Below are positions 35,316-47,210 of a DNA stretch of 64,000 nucleotides, in pieces. Below the pieces are notes generated by a model that searched no databases, was not told the DNA's origin, and saw only the letters and a program-made list of their open reading frames with translations. Each line of letters begins with the position of its first letter. The first letter of the stretch is position 1. Origin of the DNA: Cotesia glomerata (lineage: Eukaryota; Arthropoda; Insecta; Hymenoptera; Braconidae); contig NC_058163.1 of the NCBI RefSeq assembly GCF_020080835.1, forward strand, positions 4,809,318 through 4,873,317. Reading direction: 5' to 3'. Position numbers and translations under genes: made by a program.

Positions 35316-38288
35316 GGATACTGCAGCTTAACATCAATCACTGCGAAGCTGCGCATGACCTGCTTATGCAGACAGTACGGGAATTAAAGCTCGACGTTGT
35401 GCTTTTATCGGAGCCATATAAACATTTAGCTGGACAACCTTGGGAGACGGATATCACCACGAAAGCTGTGATCTGGGCTTGTGGTAAGCTCCCTTTCCAA
35501 AGTGTAGCTACCAATGGCAGCGCTGGCTTTGTAGCAGCATCAGTAGATGGCATCCGTTTTTACAGCTGCTACGCACCACCTAGCCTCTCAATTGCTGAGT
35601 TTACTGACTTCTTGGATCGACTGACCGAGGACGCGAAGCAACATCATCCAGTGGCGATAGCCGGGGACTTTAACGCCTGGGCAGTGGACTGGGGCAGTAA
35701 GCAGACTAATGCACGAGGAAGAGAGCTGCTTGAAGCTCTTTCTACACTAGATGTAGTCTTGCTCAACAGTGGTGACACACCGACCTACACCAAAGGTGAC
35801 GCAAGCTCGATTGTAGACGTCACTTTTGTCAGTACCAGCCTTGCTAAAGGTAACACTAACTGGAAGGTACTGGACATCTACACTGCCAGTGACCATCATG
35901 CGATACTCTGGGAAACGTCAAACGACCAGAACCTCCGGGGGCCTGTCAAACAATTTAACACCGTCGGTTGGAAGGTGAAATCTCTTGACCCAGAAGTATT
36001 GCTAACAGCCCTCGATAGTGATCCGATAGAGACTGGATGTGCAGAAGAACATACTAAGGCTCTGATGATGCGAGTAACACAAGCTTGTGATGCCAGTATG
36101 CCTCGTAAACGTGTTATGAATTCAAGACCTGCGGTACACTGGTGGAATGATCATATCAGCAACCTCCGTAAAGAGTGTCATCGAAAGAGAAGAATATCAC
36201 AGCGTGGCTATCAACGACCTTACTCTGCAGTGCTGATCGCAGAGTACAAAAAAGCTCGTCGTGAACTTAATAAGGCCATAAAAGAGAGCAAAAGAAGATG
36301 CTGGAAAGAGCTCATATACGAGGTCGACAAAGACGTGTGGGGTCGGCCGTATAAGGTGGTCATGACGCACCTGAAGAAACAACAAATGCCGTCACCTACG
36401 TGTCCCCAACTCCTTCAGAAAATCGTCACTGCGCTGTTTCCACAGCAACACAGTCTCAATTATCAGTCAACGCAAGATGAACTGGACGACATTCCACCTG
36501 TCACTGAAGAAGAATTGTTGGAGGCCTGTAATCGGGTAGGAAATAATAAAGCGCCGGGATTGGACGGAATCCCTAATATAGCCTTGAAAACCATCATAAA
36601 GGCAGCACCAACATTATTTCTAGACGCTTACAACGCATGCCTCAACGAGGGGACTTTTCCTCGTAAGTGGAAACAGCAACGGTTAGTACTTTTACCTAAA
36701 GGAAAGAAACCGCCAGAAGAACCGTCATATTACCGACCACTGCATGCTAGATACGGCGGGTAAGATATTTGAGCGTATCATCCATCAGCGAATAGATGCA
36801 GTAGTCGACCCACTCTTGGCAGACAACCAGTATGGATTCCGGAAAGGACGATCAACCCTGGACGCGATCAACCTGGTTGTTAATACGGCCAAAGAGGCAA
36901 TCGCAGGAACTAGATGGAAGGGTGGAACGAAGAAGTACTGTCTGGTGGCTGCCTTGGACATCAAAAATGCTTTTAATTCCGCTAATTGGGACTGCATCAT
37001 GCAAGCTCTCGACGAGAAGAACGTGCCAACATATCTTCGCAGACTAGTGATTAGCTATTTTACAGATAGAGTGCTGAAATACGATACAAAGAATGGTCCA
37101 AAAGAGTATGATATAACCGGTGGTGTGCCACAGGGCTCTGTTCTTGGTCCACTTCTGTGGAATATCATGTATGACGGGCTCCTGAGACTGAAGCTTCCAA
37201 GATGTGTCAAACTGGTAGCGTATGCGGATGATGTTGCCGCAGTGATCGTCGCCAAACACCTCGACGAGATTCAACATCTGTTTGACATCACTTTTGAGAA
37301 GATCAACCAGTGGATGGATACAGTGAACCTACAACTGGCTAAGCAGAAGACCGAAGCAGTGCTTATTACCAGCCGAAAAGAAGTTGAAACAATTAAGATT
37401 AATGTCGGTGACCGAGAAATCACATCACAACCTCATATGCGATATCTGGGAGTGATGCTTGATGCCCGACTCAACTTCAAGCAGCAAGTGGAACACGTCT
37501 GTACGAAAGCGTCAGTAGTGAGAGCTAGTCTCGCACGATTGATGCCGAACGTCGGAGGCCCAAAGCAGAGCAGGAGGCTACTATTGTCATCAGTAGTCAC
37601 ATCGGTGCTCACCTACGGAATATCAATTTGGGCTGACGCACTAGAGGTGCAAGATTCATGGAGAAAAGCTGGACCAATATATCGTATGAGTGCCCTACGA
37701 GTTGCAAGCGCCTTTCGAACAATATCAGAGGAAGCAGTGTGTGTCATTTCCGGAACTCTGCCGCTTAGAGTTCTAGCTGAGGAAAGACGGAACCTTTACC
37801 AACGAAAGAGGTCAACCACACTAAGTGCCGAGGAACTCAGAGCTGAAGAACGGCAGAACAGCATCGCACGATGGCAATAGCAGTGGGACGCCGCGACAAC
37901 AGGAAGATGGACACACCGTCTCATACCGAAAATCGACGTTTGGATAAACCGGAGTCATGGCGAGGTCAATTACTATCTGACGCAGATGTTGTCAGGACAT
38001 GGATGTTTTCGGACGTATCTTCACCGCTTCAAGCATGATGATTCACCGGAGTGCCCGTCCTGCCCAGGAATCAATGAAGACGCGGAGCACGTTTTCTTTG
38101 AGTGCCCACGATTTTACCTACAGCGCGATGAGCTGGAGATGATCCTGAAGAAGAAAATCCAACCAGAGACAATAGTAGAAGCAATGCTGTCATCAGAGGC
38201 TGCCTGGAACGCCGCAAACACGTTTGCAACAGAAGTCCTTATAGACTTGCGTTCCATCGAAAGAAAAAGAGCAAATGACAACAACTAG
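35312..38288 (+). pseudogene. Retrotransposon ORF2 (endonuclease-reverse transcriptase), broken
   Basis: Starts MRILQLNINHCEAA, an APE-type endonuclease with LLSEP, IAGDFNAW and the SDHHAI histidine pair. The reverse transcriptase follows, with GVPQGSVLGPLLW, the catalytic AYADDV, and a C-terminal CPSC...H..FEC motif. Near 36745 copy 1 has lost 2 bases relative to copy 2 (CCACTGCATG against CCACTTTGTATG), which shifts the frame. At 37878 a TAG replaces a leucine codon. It ends at 38288. About 990 codons if uninterrupted, normal for R1-clade ORF2. Confidence 0.85.
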
Positions 38289-38533
38289 AAGAAAGGTAAA
38301 ATAATACCTAGTTACCAGAAGGAAGAGCAGTCGCTATATCCTCCCCCCACGAAGTAATGCCTAACGGCGGTTTCCATGAGGGATTAGAGGAAAGAGGAAA
38401 GGGGTTTAGGGTTTAGTGGGTAGGGGCGTTAGCGTCGAGTTTTAGTATGACGCTGCGTCGAGTCGCCACATATCCAGGCCAAACAGCTACGCCTAGAATC
38501 CGTAAAAAGGATTCCCCCCCCTAAGGGAAAAAA

Positions 38534-38536
<3 letters not shown>

Positions 38537-38627
<91 letters not shown>
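38537..38627. repeat. (CA)n microsatellite between the two retrotransposons
   Basis: CA repeats with a short TCACTCAC interruption, between the A-tail of copy 1 and the truncated start of copy 2. Confidence 0.95.
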
Positions 38628-38628
<1 letters not shown>

Positions 38629-40445
38629 CCAGAAGAACCGTCATCTTATCGACCACTTTGTATGTTAGACACGACAGGTAAGATACTTGAGCGTATAATC
38701 CACCAAAGAATAGAAGCAGTTGTCGATCCACTCCTGGCAGATAACCAGTATGGTTTTCGGAAAGGACGATCAACCCTGGACGCAATCAACTTGGTTGTTG
38801 CAACGGCCAAGGAGGCAATCGAAGGGATCAGATGGAAGGGTGGAGCGAAAAAGTACTGCCTGGTGGCCACTCTGGACATCAGAAATGCCTTCAACTCCGC
38901 CAACTGGGACTGCATTATGTAAGCCTTGGAAGAGAAAAACGTACCAGGATACCTACGTAGGATAGTGGCTAGCTACTTCACAGACAGAATCCTGAGATAC
39001 GACACGAACAATGGTCCAAAAGAGTATGATATTACCGGAGGTGTACCCCAGGGTTCTGTTCTGGGTCCACTTCTGTGGAATGTCATGTATGATGGTCTGC
39101 TGAGACTGACTCTTCCAAGAAGTGTCAAGCTTGTTGCATATGCAGACGATGTAGCTGTCGTAATCGTTGCGAAACACCTAGATGAGATAAACAACATGTT
39201 CGGTATCACCTTTGAGAAAGTTAACCGGTGGATGGATTCAATGAATCTACAACTGGCTAAACAGAAGACTGAGGCTGTGCTTATTACCAGCAGAAAAGTG
39301 ATAGAGACCATAAAACTGAAAGTCGGAGAACAAGAAATCACATCACAACCATATATCCGATATCTGGGAGTGATGCTTGATGCCCGACTCAACTTTAAGC
39401 AGCAAGTCGAACACGTGAGTGCAAAAGCATCAGCAGTAGTAGCTAGCTTAGCACGACTGATGCCAAACGTCGGAGGCCCAAAGCAGAGCAGAAGACTACT
39501 ATTATCATCTGTAGTCACATCAGTGCTCACTTACGGAATATCTATATGGGCGGACGCACTAGAAAAGCAAGAGTCATGGAGAAAGGCTGGACCAGTCTAC
39601 CGTCTGAGTGCCTTAAGAGTAGCAAGTGCCTTCCGCACAATATCTATGGAAGCAGTGTGTGTCATCTCCGGAACTTTGCCTCTCAGAGTCTTAGCTGAGG
39701 AAAGACGGATCCTTTACCAACGAAAGAAGTCGACCACACTAAGCGCTGAGGAGCTTGGAACAGAAGAGCGGCAGAGGAGCATAAGTAGATGGCAACTACA
39801 GTGGGATGCCACAGTGAAGGGTAGGTGGACGCATCGTCTCATACCAAGGATCAACGTTTGGCTGAACCGGAGTCACGGTGAGGTCAACTATTATCTTACA
39901 CAGATATTATCAGGACACGGCTGTTTCCGGGCGTATCTCCACCGCTTCAAGCATGATGATTCCCCGGAGTGCCCGTCCTGCTCAGGAGTCAATGAAGATG
40001 CAGAGCACGTTTTCTTTGAGTGCCCACGTTTTTACCCACAGCGAGATGAGCTGGAGAATATCCTGAAGAGGAAAATCCAACCAGAGACAATAGTAGCAGC
40101 AATGCTGTCATCAGAAGCTGTCTGGAACGCTACCAACACGTTTGCAACAGAAGTCCTTAAAGACTTGCGTTCCACCGAAAGAAAAAGAGCAAATAGCAGA
40201 AGATAGAAGGAAGGTAGTTAACACCTTAGCCACCAGAAGGAAGAGCAGTAGCTAGATCCTCCCTTCACGAAGTAATGCCTGACGGCGGTTTCCATGAGGG
40301 ATTAGAGGAAAGAAGGAAAAGGGGTTTAGGGTTTAGTGGGTAGGGGCGTTAGTGTCAAGTTTTAGTATGACGCTGCGTCGAGTCGCCACATATCCAGGCC
40401 AAACAGCTATGCCTAGAATCCGTAAAAAGGATTCCCCCCCCTAAA

Positions 40446-40461
<16 letters not shown>
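38628..40461 (+). mobile_element. R1-clade (Waldo-type) retrotransposon, copy 2, 5'-truncated
   Basis: Begins in the middle of the reverse transcriptase (EEPSSYRPL) directly after CA repeats, as expected of incomplete target-primed reverse transcription. It has the same 3' UTR (TAGTATGACGCTGCGTCGAG, CCCCCCCTAA) and A-tail as copy 1, followed by CA. Confidence 0.85.
38638..40206 (+). pseudogene. Reverse transcriptase fragment of copy 2
   Basis: Carries NQYGFRKGRSTLDAIN, GVPQGSVLGPLLW, the catalytic AYADDV and the C-terminal CPSC/H/FEC motif through to the normal ORF end (40206). One in-frame TAA at about 38920 stands where copy 1 has CAA. It is otherwise continuous, and it preserves the region that is frameshifted in copy 1. 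The endonuclease is absent. Confidence 0.85.
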
Positions 40462-40476
<15 letters not shown>

Positions 40477-40489
40477 CACACACACATAC
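40462..40489. repeat. (CA)n microsatellite, third tract
   Basis: CA repeat after the A-tail of the second retrotransposon, then CATACATACAGACACC leading into the right part of the host TIR element. Confidence 0.9.
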
Positions 40490-41081
40490 ATACAGACACC
40501 GTGACAACCTCACGGGGGTAGTCAGGGAAGCTTCCTGTGACCTTTAAACGTCAAGATCTGATGAAAACTCGATTTTTGCAAAACGGGGTGAAAACAATAA
40601 CTTTCCGATTTTTGAAAATCTTCGATTTTCTTAGCGGGAAGTTAAAAATGATACAATGGTATTTGATATTCCTATTTGACATGTTAACTAATAAAAATAT
40701 TAATGAAAATTTTTTATCAAGTTATTTAATTTTTTGGAGCAAGAGAAAAATTTTCTCAAAACAAGAAAATTTACTTCTATTAAGAACTAAATTTTTTGGA
40801 GCAAGAGGCTGAATTTTCTCAAATCAACAAAATTTTCTTGACTTGAATAAATTTTCTTGGACCAAGATACGTATTTCTTGATCCAAGAGAATTAATTTTG
40901 CTGGAATAAATGAAATTTCTTGTGTAAAAAAAAAAATTTTTTTTTCGCTCAAGAAATTAATTAGGAAGAAAAATATTTTCTTGGCTCAAGTGAACCTTTT
41001 TTTCTGTGTATAAGCAATTGACAGGTATCTTCAGAATTATTCAATAAAATTATTGTACTATTCATTTTTGTTTGCTAACAG

Positions 41082-43212
41082 GTATATCCACATGTAACAA
41101 ATTCTTCAAAAATTGATCTATCTGACGACAAATTATCAAATGCTTACTTTAAATTCATGTCTGATGTCGCAATATTCCTGGGGGCTGATAAAAACCAAAC
41201 CAAAGAGCTTAAATTATCATTAGAATTCGGGCATGATATTTATAAATATTATCACAACAAAAGCCATTTTATAGATAATAATAAGCCGGTGGAGATGTCA
41301 GTGAAAGAAATGATAGAGAAATGGCCCAGTATAGACTGGATAAAATCTTTAAGTTCTGACACAAAGCCGTACTATTATTTTACAAATGAAACAAATGTTC
41401 ATATAGAATTTCCAAATTTTATCACTCACTTTGAGAAATTATTAAATAAAACGCCTAAAAGGGTTCAAGCCAATTTCTTGATTTGGAATTTGATCCAGAT
41501 TGCGATTTCGTACATAAATTCTAAAACGCTTTGGGACCATAGTCAAACTTATAACAAAATTAGATATTCTATCCCAACTAATATTCACCCATTTCATTGC
41601 AAGAAACTTGTTAAACTTCTATTAAATCCTCTTCTGCAGGCTTATTATATTCGAGAGTATCCAGTTGATGAGCGTACTAAAAGTGAGGTTTATGCGATTT
41701 ATTCGAATGTAAAGAATAAATTGATTGAAATTATAAATTCTTCACAATGGCTCGATAACAAATCTAAAATTGAAACTATCGATAAAATAGCCTCTATTAA
41801 AACAGTTATTGGTTATCCAGATGAATTATTGAATAATGATGAATTAAAAAATTACTTTGAGGGTCTTGAGATTACTCGGGATAATTTTTTAAAAAATTTT
41901 CTCAATGCGAATTTGTTCAATAAAAAAATAATAAGCGTTCGATCATTCAAACAAGTAAGTTCTGTTAAACCTGGTATTGATTTATTTACATTCATGTATG
42001 ATGACTCCAACAACGCTGAATATGATCGATTCAATAATTTCGTAGGTATGTATTTGAAATAATGTTATAATCTGACGCATTATTGTACAATAAAATTTCA
42101 GAAAATTTATCATTTCTTAAGTAGTCGAAAAAAATATCTGACAATTTTTGAAATTTCTATAAAAAATCAATTATTGTAAAAAAAAAATTTTTTTATTTCT
42201 GCGTGTGCAATTTTTATCAAAATTTTTTTCATAATAATTTTATTGTTATAAATTAGAAAATTTCTCAAATATTTGTTAATTGTTAGAATCACGGTATTTT
42301 TTTTTTTAATACGGAGTGTAAACAATTCCTATTTTTTTTTTTTTCTCTAAAGAAATTTAATAAACAACCCTGAATAAAAAAAAGTATTGAGACAAAGGAA
42401 AAAGTATTGGATTGACTAGAAAACCAATACTATTTAATACTTTTTTCTTTGTCTCAATACTTTTTTTTTATCAGGAAAATTTAAGATATTAGAGAAAGCA
42501 TTCACTTTTGATAAATGAAAAATAAATATTATTTTTAGATGTTTCAGTTGAATTACTCAGGAATAACTTTTTTGATGTTGACTTTTTCAATTACTTGAAT
42601 TATGGAGTAATCGGTGAAATCATCGGTCATGAATTAAGTCATGCCGTAGATAGCGGAAGTAGATCTTTGGAAAAGATTGGGTTAAAATATAAATGGAGTA
42701 ATTCATCGAATGATGAATATCAAAAGCAGGAGACTTGTACGATCAATCAATATCAAAACTATTTTACCGTAAATAAAATTAAGGTATGATATACAATCAG
42801 TCAACAAGATACTTTAACTTTACGAAAATTCGATGCATTTTTATAGTGATGCTCATCTTATAATTCATTTATTTTGCAGCTCAACGCTACAAAACACTTA
42901 GCTGAAAATATTGCCGATAATATTGGAATAAAAATGGCTTACTTGGCCTACCAAAATTGGGTCGCTCAAAACGGTCATGAGCCAAATTTACCCGGACTGT
43001 CGTACACACCCAATCAATTATTCTGGATATCATTCGCTAATCAATGGTGTCAATCAAAATCAATATTATCGAATTTAGACGACAAGGACTTTCATGCTCC
43101 TAATGATAAACGAGTGATTGGACCGCTTTCAAACAGCATAGAGTTTTCAAAAGATTTCAACTGTCCCGTTGGATCGAACATGAATCCTTTAAACAAGTGT
43201 GCTTTTTTCTGA
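41082..43212 (+). CDS. Neprilysin-like gene B, 3' exons (catalytic part)
   Basis: Continuation of 28621-29348: exons 41082-42045, 42539-42783 and 42880-43212. Frame and phases match genes A and C. HELSH is at 42628-42642 and the ENIAD glutamate near 42904; HAPNDKRVIG and the terminal CPxGSxMNPxNKC are present. All coding exons are open despite the 11.6 kb insertion in the preceding intron, so a normal mRNA is possible if the long intron is spliced. An insertion of about 100 bp with inverted AAAAAGTATTGAGACAAAG words is in the intron at 42370-42475. AATAAA is at 43230. Confidence 0.85.
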
Positions 43213-43622
43213 AAATATCTGTTGTGGTTAATAAAGATACTTGTAGATAATCTATATTAATCTTGCTATTAATTTATTATACAATTATTTACAACCTTAC
43301 TATTAAAACTCAAAAAATAAATATAACAATTATTAGAGCGTCGTTGATTTAAAAACTTAGACAAAAATTGATTTGCTTTATAAATTTCATATTTGTTTTC
43401 ATGAAATCTACAAAAAAAAATTTTTTTTCTCAAATCATTTGAAATTATCAAAAATTCACTTTAGTGATTTAAAAACTTTCAAAAAATAAAACTCAAATGA
43501 CTAAAATAAAAAGCTTAATTGTGTTTAGTTGTAAATTAGTAATCAGTCAGTTTTTTTTTCTTTTTTCTTTACAAGTAACTAAATATATTTATAAAATTTT
43601 GATTCATTTAAATAAATACTGT
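43213..43622. other. 3' flank of gene B
   Basis: Polyadenylation signal AATAAA at 43230-43235, then AT-rich sequence shared with the flanks of genes A and C. No other gene. Confidence 0.6.
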
Positions 43623-43820
43623 CTACGTTAAATCAACAAAATTGTCGATTTTAAAATTAAGCAAATCTTTCTGTAATGTCGAATTGCGCCCCGAAGCAGA
43701 GTTTGTCCGTACAGATTTTTTCTTCATTCCAGTTCTATTGCTAGTAGGAAACTCTCCATACTTTTTATAGCCACCGAGTCCGTCAGAGATGTACGTATCA
43801 TCCCGTGGTCTGGTTAGAGC
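43623..43820 (-). pseudogene. Orphan copy of the TRAIP terminal exon (B)
   Basis: 198 bp, the same length as the functional exon at 52258-52455, with an open frame (ALTRPRDDTYISDGLGGYKK and onward) and an intact acceptor TTTGTAG. No upstream TRAIP exons lie nearby, so it cannot make TRAIP by itself. Orphan exon from the segmental duplication, younger or better preserved than copy A. Confidence 0.8.
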
Positions 43821-44627
43821 CTACAAATAAATATTTATTGTTATATTTGATATTAAATTTGGATTTTTAAAACTTTGCACTCGAATAATAAAAACAAAAA
43901 TAATAATCATAATAATCCTCTATTAAAAAGTTGATGTTACGTTTTCATTGTTGTCGCTTTTCGTTGCTAAAGTAACTACTTTGGCAACAGTTAAACATTG
44001 ATGAATTAATAAATGATTTTTTAATATCATAGGATTTAATAAATATTTATTAACAGTTAATAAATTATTCATTAAATACAATTCATTAAATGTTAATAAA
44101 TATTTGTTAAGGGTTAACAAATATTTACTAACAGTTAATAAGTAATTTATTAAGTACAATATATTTTGAGATACGCCCTTATGGTTCTAGTAACGCGATT
44201 TATTATCTGTTAATAAATATTTGTATAAAATAAAAAGCAAAAATAGCAATTTTCTTTTGACACTTTTTATGATCTTATAGCTGGGATACATGATAATAAT
44301 TCAATTCACTAAATAAATTAACCTTTTTAATATTTAAAAATATAAAAGATAATTATGAGCTGTGATAAAATTTGGTATTTTACAATAAACGTTATTATAA
44401 TGTAATATAATTAATGCAAATAATTTATGAAGATGATTTGTGTTTATAAGCAATCTTCATATCATATGACATTGCAAATGAAACAAATTCATTCAACAAA
44501 ATATTTATCAACTGTTAATAAATATTTGTTAACTATTAATAAATACTTATTAACTATTAAGAAATGTACTTTCTTCCTAAATAAATATTTATTGAATGTT
44601 AAAAAATATTTATTAAAATTTAATAAA
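43821..44627. repeat. Spacer and start of upstream block copy 4
   Basis: 43821-43990 is TRAIP intron relic. 43990-44165 holds TTAATAAATATTTATTAAC repeats. From about 44170 (ATACGCCCTTATGGTTCTAG) it matches 15980 and 22937. No gene. Confidence 0.65.
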
Positions 44628-46039
44628 TTAAATAATTGTCTTCAAATAAATTAAATTATTAATAGTTAATAAATCCTTCTATCGGTGTAAAATGATATTT
44701 CGGGAAATGACGTTTTTACAATCAAAAAAGTGCGCAATAATATTTAATCAATTGATCAATTATTGAAGTAGATTAAAAAAAAAATATTTTTATAACAAAC
44801 GCTTTTCATAAAATCAGATTTTATTTCTATCATCTTGTGAGATAAACCATCAAATAATTCTGTTACATAATTTTACAATGGATTTTCCAAACATGGCACA
44901 AGATTTTTAAAATGATTGGAGAAAAAGAGATTTTTAATGCATAATTAATTTCTTTTTATTATAAAAAGCTTATCAAGAATATACCATCTAATATATTACT
45001 TAAAAAAAATTTGGCCTGTTACGAAAAAAAAAAAAAAGAGAAAAGTCTCTTTATTTTTCGATTAATATTTATCGATAGTAATAAAAAAATGAATCATTTT
45101 TTTTTAGTTAAGCTTGGTGAAAAATTTTACAACTTTTTGTGAGCATGGAAGTTATAAACGAAGTTAATAAATTCCCCCTGAGTTATCTAATACTCTATAA
45201 CTGACTGATAGCTTGAACATAAACATTTTTTTTTATTTTAGCGTACTTTTCATAATGCCACTCTGAAAAATTTTTAGAATTTTAAAGAAATCTTATAATT
45301 AAAAACAAAAAAAAATACAGAATATGAATAGAAATGAAGTGTCAATCGTTGAAAGAATTTCTAATTTTTTAAAAGAATAAGAAAATAAATACAAGACATT
45401 CCTAAAAAAATTACTTTTCCAATTAATAAATTTAAATAAATGTATTCTTAGAAAAAAAAAAAAGTTTATTTCTAATGTATTTTTAATATTAAGTAGCAAG
45501 TAGCAAATTTACTCCTAATTTACACCTAAGTTACACCTAAGTTACACCTAATTACTACTTTTTTGCTACTGACCGTATACCTATCCCTGCATGAAAACAC
45601 ACCGCACGGGAGGGGTATACTGAGGTGGACCTACAACCCCGCTGTCCATCTTACAGCAACAAAGAGAGTTTATTTCTAATGTATTTTTAATATTAAGTAG
45701 CAAGTAACAAGTAGCAAGTAGCAAATTTACTCCTAATTTACACCTAAGTTACACCTAAGTTACACCTAAGTTACACCTAAGTAAATCTACCTTGTCATAA
45801 ATGTGATTTTGAAATGCATTAATTTTAATCTACTATGATTCACTTCTTATGATTACGGATTGCACAAAAATATTCTTTTCGTGTCTAAAAAATATTAAAA
45901 ATTTATGATCTAAAAATATAATTTCAATAACGATTGCTCAAATCACCTAGTAGTGTACTGCAATACTTCAATAAGCAGAAGTTATTGAATTTCAATTCCA
46001 TGCTCACTTTTTAACTTAATAAATGTAAGTATATCTTTA
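44628..46039. repeat. Upstream duplicated block, copy 4
   Basis: Matches 721-2092 without the solo LTR. An extra segment of about 340 bp lies at 45448-45785. No gene. Confidence 0.8.
45448..45785. repeat. Insertion with TAAGTTACACC 11-mers and long direct repeats
   Basis: Two direct copies of GTTTATTTCTAATGTATTTT through AAATTTACTCCTAATTTACA (45463-45553 and 45669-45782). Each ends in tandem TAAGTTACACC 11-mers. They are separated by a GC-richer stretch with GCACGGGAGGGGTATACTGA. Absent from the other three blocks. Confidence 0.7.
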
Positions 46040-46610
46040 TCTATACTAATAAATGGAGCGCCGGTTTTTTTGTCCGGTTAAACTGCGAAAACTACTGAAC
46101 CGATCGGAATAATACTAATACCATAAGATGCTGCGTGTTTCGGAGAAGGTTTCAGTATATAATATATTAGTGATTACTTATCTGGAACATAGATTTTTTT
46201 GACTTAAAAATAATGAATTTTTATGGTAACTAAATTTATTCTATTCGATTGTCATTTGTTCAAAATAAATTTTTTAATTCTATTGATTATGTTTATATAC
46301 TAGGAAGATTACTTCACTTATGAGACCTGCAATTTCTTTAACTGAAACTTTCAATGCTCATAACAAATTTTTTTTTTTCATATCGATTATTATTCATTTT
46401 TGTAAGAAAGACACGGGAATGTTATAATGATTGCACATTGAAAGTTACAATGAATATTAGCTAGAATAAATACATGGATAAAAGGTGCATTTCAATTCGA
46501 CAGAATTTGGAATTTGTGCAAGTCAAAACAATACTCAAATTAAATTTCAAGTCTAGATCTAAAAATGCAATTCTATAAAGCGCTCAGCGGAGCAGGCAAG
46601 TAACAGCTAG
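46040..46610 (+). mobile_element. Non-autonomous Helitron, copy 4
   Basis: 571 bp with 5' TCTATACTAATAAATGG after A and 3' hairpin-like stretch plus CTAG before T. No coding capacity. Confidence 0.85.
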
Positions 46611-47210
46611 TATATATATAAAATTGGAGGTGTGTGCCCCGATATTTCACTTTGCAGCAAAAACTACGCATCGCAAACGAAAAGTGTTTGTATGTGGCAA
46701 TAGGTACAAGGTTCCCATCGTGCACTATGATGGTTGCAAGTTAATAATTATAAGGGTATACTTAAAAGATACGGGGGTTGAAAGATGTTAACTTTAAAAA
46801 TGTGAGACTTTCATCATTAGTCTAAAATGGTCTAGATTGTTCTAAAAATTTCTGGAATGATCTAGAAAGCTTTAATATGTATGGGTGATTCTCTGTAAGG
46901 ATGTTTTTTGCTGTCCCAGACATTTTTTTATAAGAAAAATTGTTATTTTGTTACTAAACAAAATTTATTACGATAGTAAAAAAACATTTCTATTTGGAGC
47001 ATTGAAAACTAAAATGAAATAAATTTTGGTTTTTTTGCTATAAATTCGTAAACCACTAAAATGTCAGTCCATTTTGTTCAAAGCCAAAAAAAAAATCCAG
47101 CGTGTTATTTTACCTTTTGTAAGGTTTATAAGAATCTAACTAGCCTTGAGTTAATAACCATAAGGCTGTTAGCGCTTTATCATCATTTTATTCAATATTT
47201 TATTCAAAGG
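46611..47210. repeat. Repeated upstream block, copy 4, shortened
   Basis: Matches the first part of 9084-10572, then jumps (near 47070) past the central portion. No gene. Confidence 0.7.

Larger units (their letters stand above)
34651..38536 (+). mobile_element. R1-clade (Waldo-type) non-LTR retrotransposon, copy 1
   Basis: ORF1 with zinc knuckles, ORF2 with endonuclease, reverse transcriptase and a C-terminal Cys/His motif. The 3' UTR ends CCCCCCCTAAGGG and an A-run, immediately followed by CA repeats. R1-clade Waldo elements are known to insert into CA-type microsatellites, which is what is seen on both sides. The 5' end is truncated inside ORF1. ORF2 carries a frameshift and a stop, so this copy is dead. 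Confidence 0.85.
33972..40645. mobile_element. AACTTCCCGCTAA TIR element hosting (CA)n and two retrotransposons
   Basis: Left CAACTTCCCGCTAA (33972-33985) and right TTAGCGGGAAGTTAA (40631-40645) are inverted. The left part carries GAGCTCTTCGAGCT repeats and a stretch leading into CACACA. The right part follows the CA tract with AAACGTCAAGATCTGATG and AACTTTCCGATTTTTG. The two Waldo-type insertions are in its CA tract. The original element was therefore probably a short non-autonomous one with a microsatellite core. Confidence 0.6.
29386..41008. mobile_element. 11.6 kb composite TIR insertion in the intron of gene B
   Basis: Begins CACAGAAAAAAAAAT and ends TTTTTTTCTGTG, inverted, with TA on each side (29384-29385 and 41009-41010). 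Genes A and C read AACTATAAACAATTG at this place, so removing the element with one TA restores the intron exactly. CTTGGCTCAAG-type words recur near both ends (29399-29440; 40730-40991). Termini and TA target resemble Tc1/mariner-like MITEs. The interior is a nest of helicase pseudogene, a CCCAGT element, MITEs and two retrotransposons. I see no transposase of its own. Confidence 0.8.

Noticed and set aside
38973..39530. 185-codon minus-strand ORF
   Set aside because: It overlaps the reverse transcriptase on the opposite strand; a codon-bias shadow.
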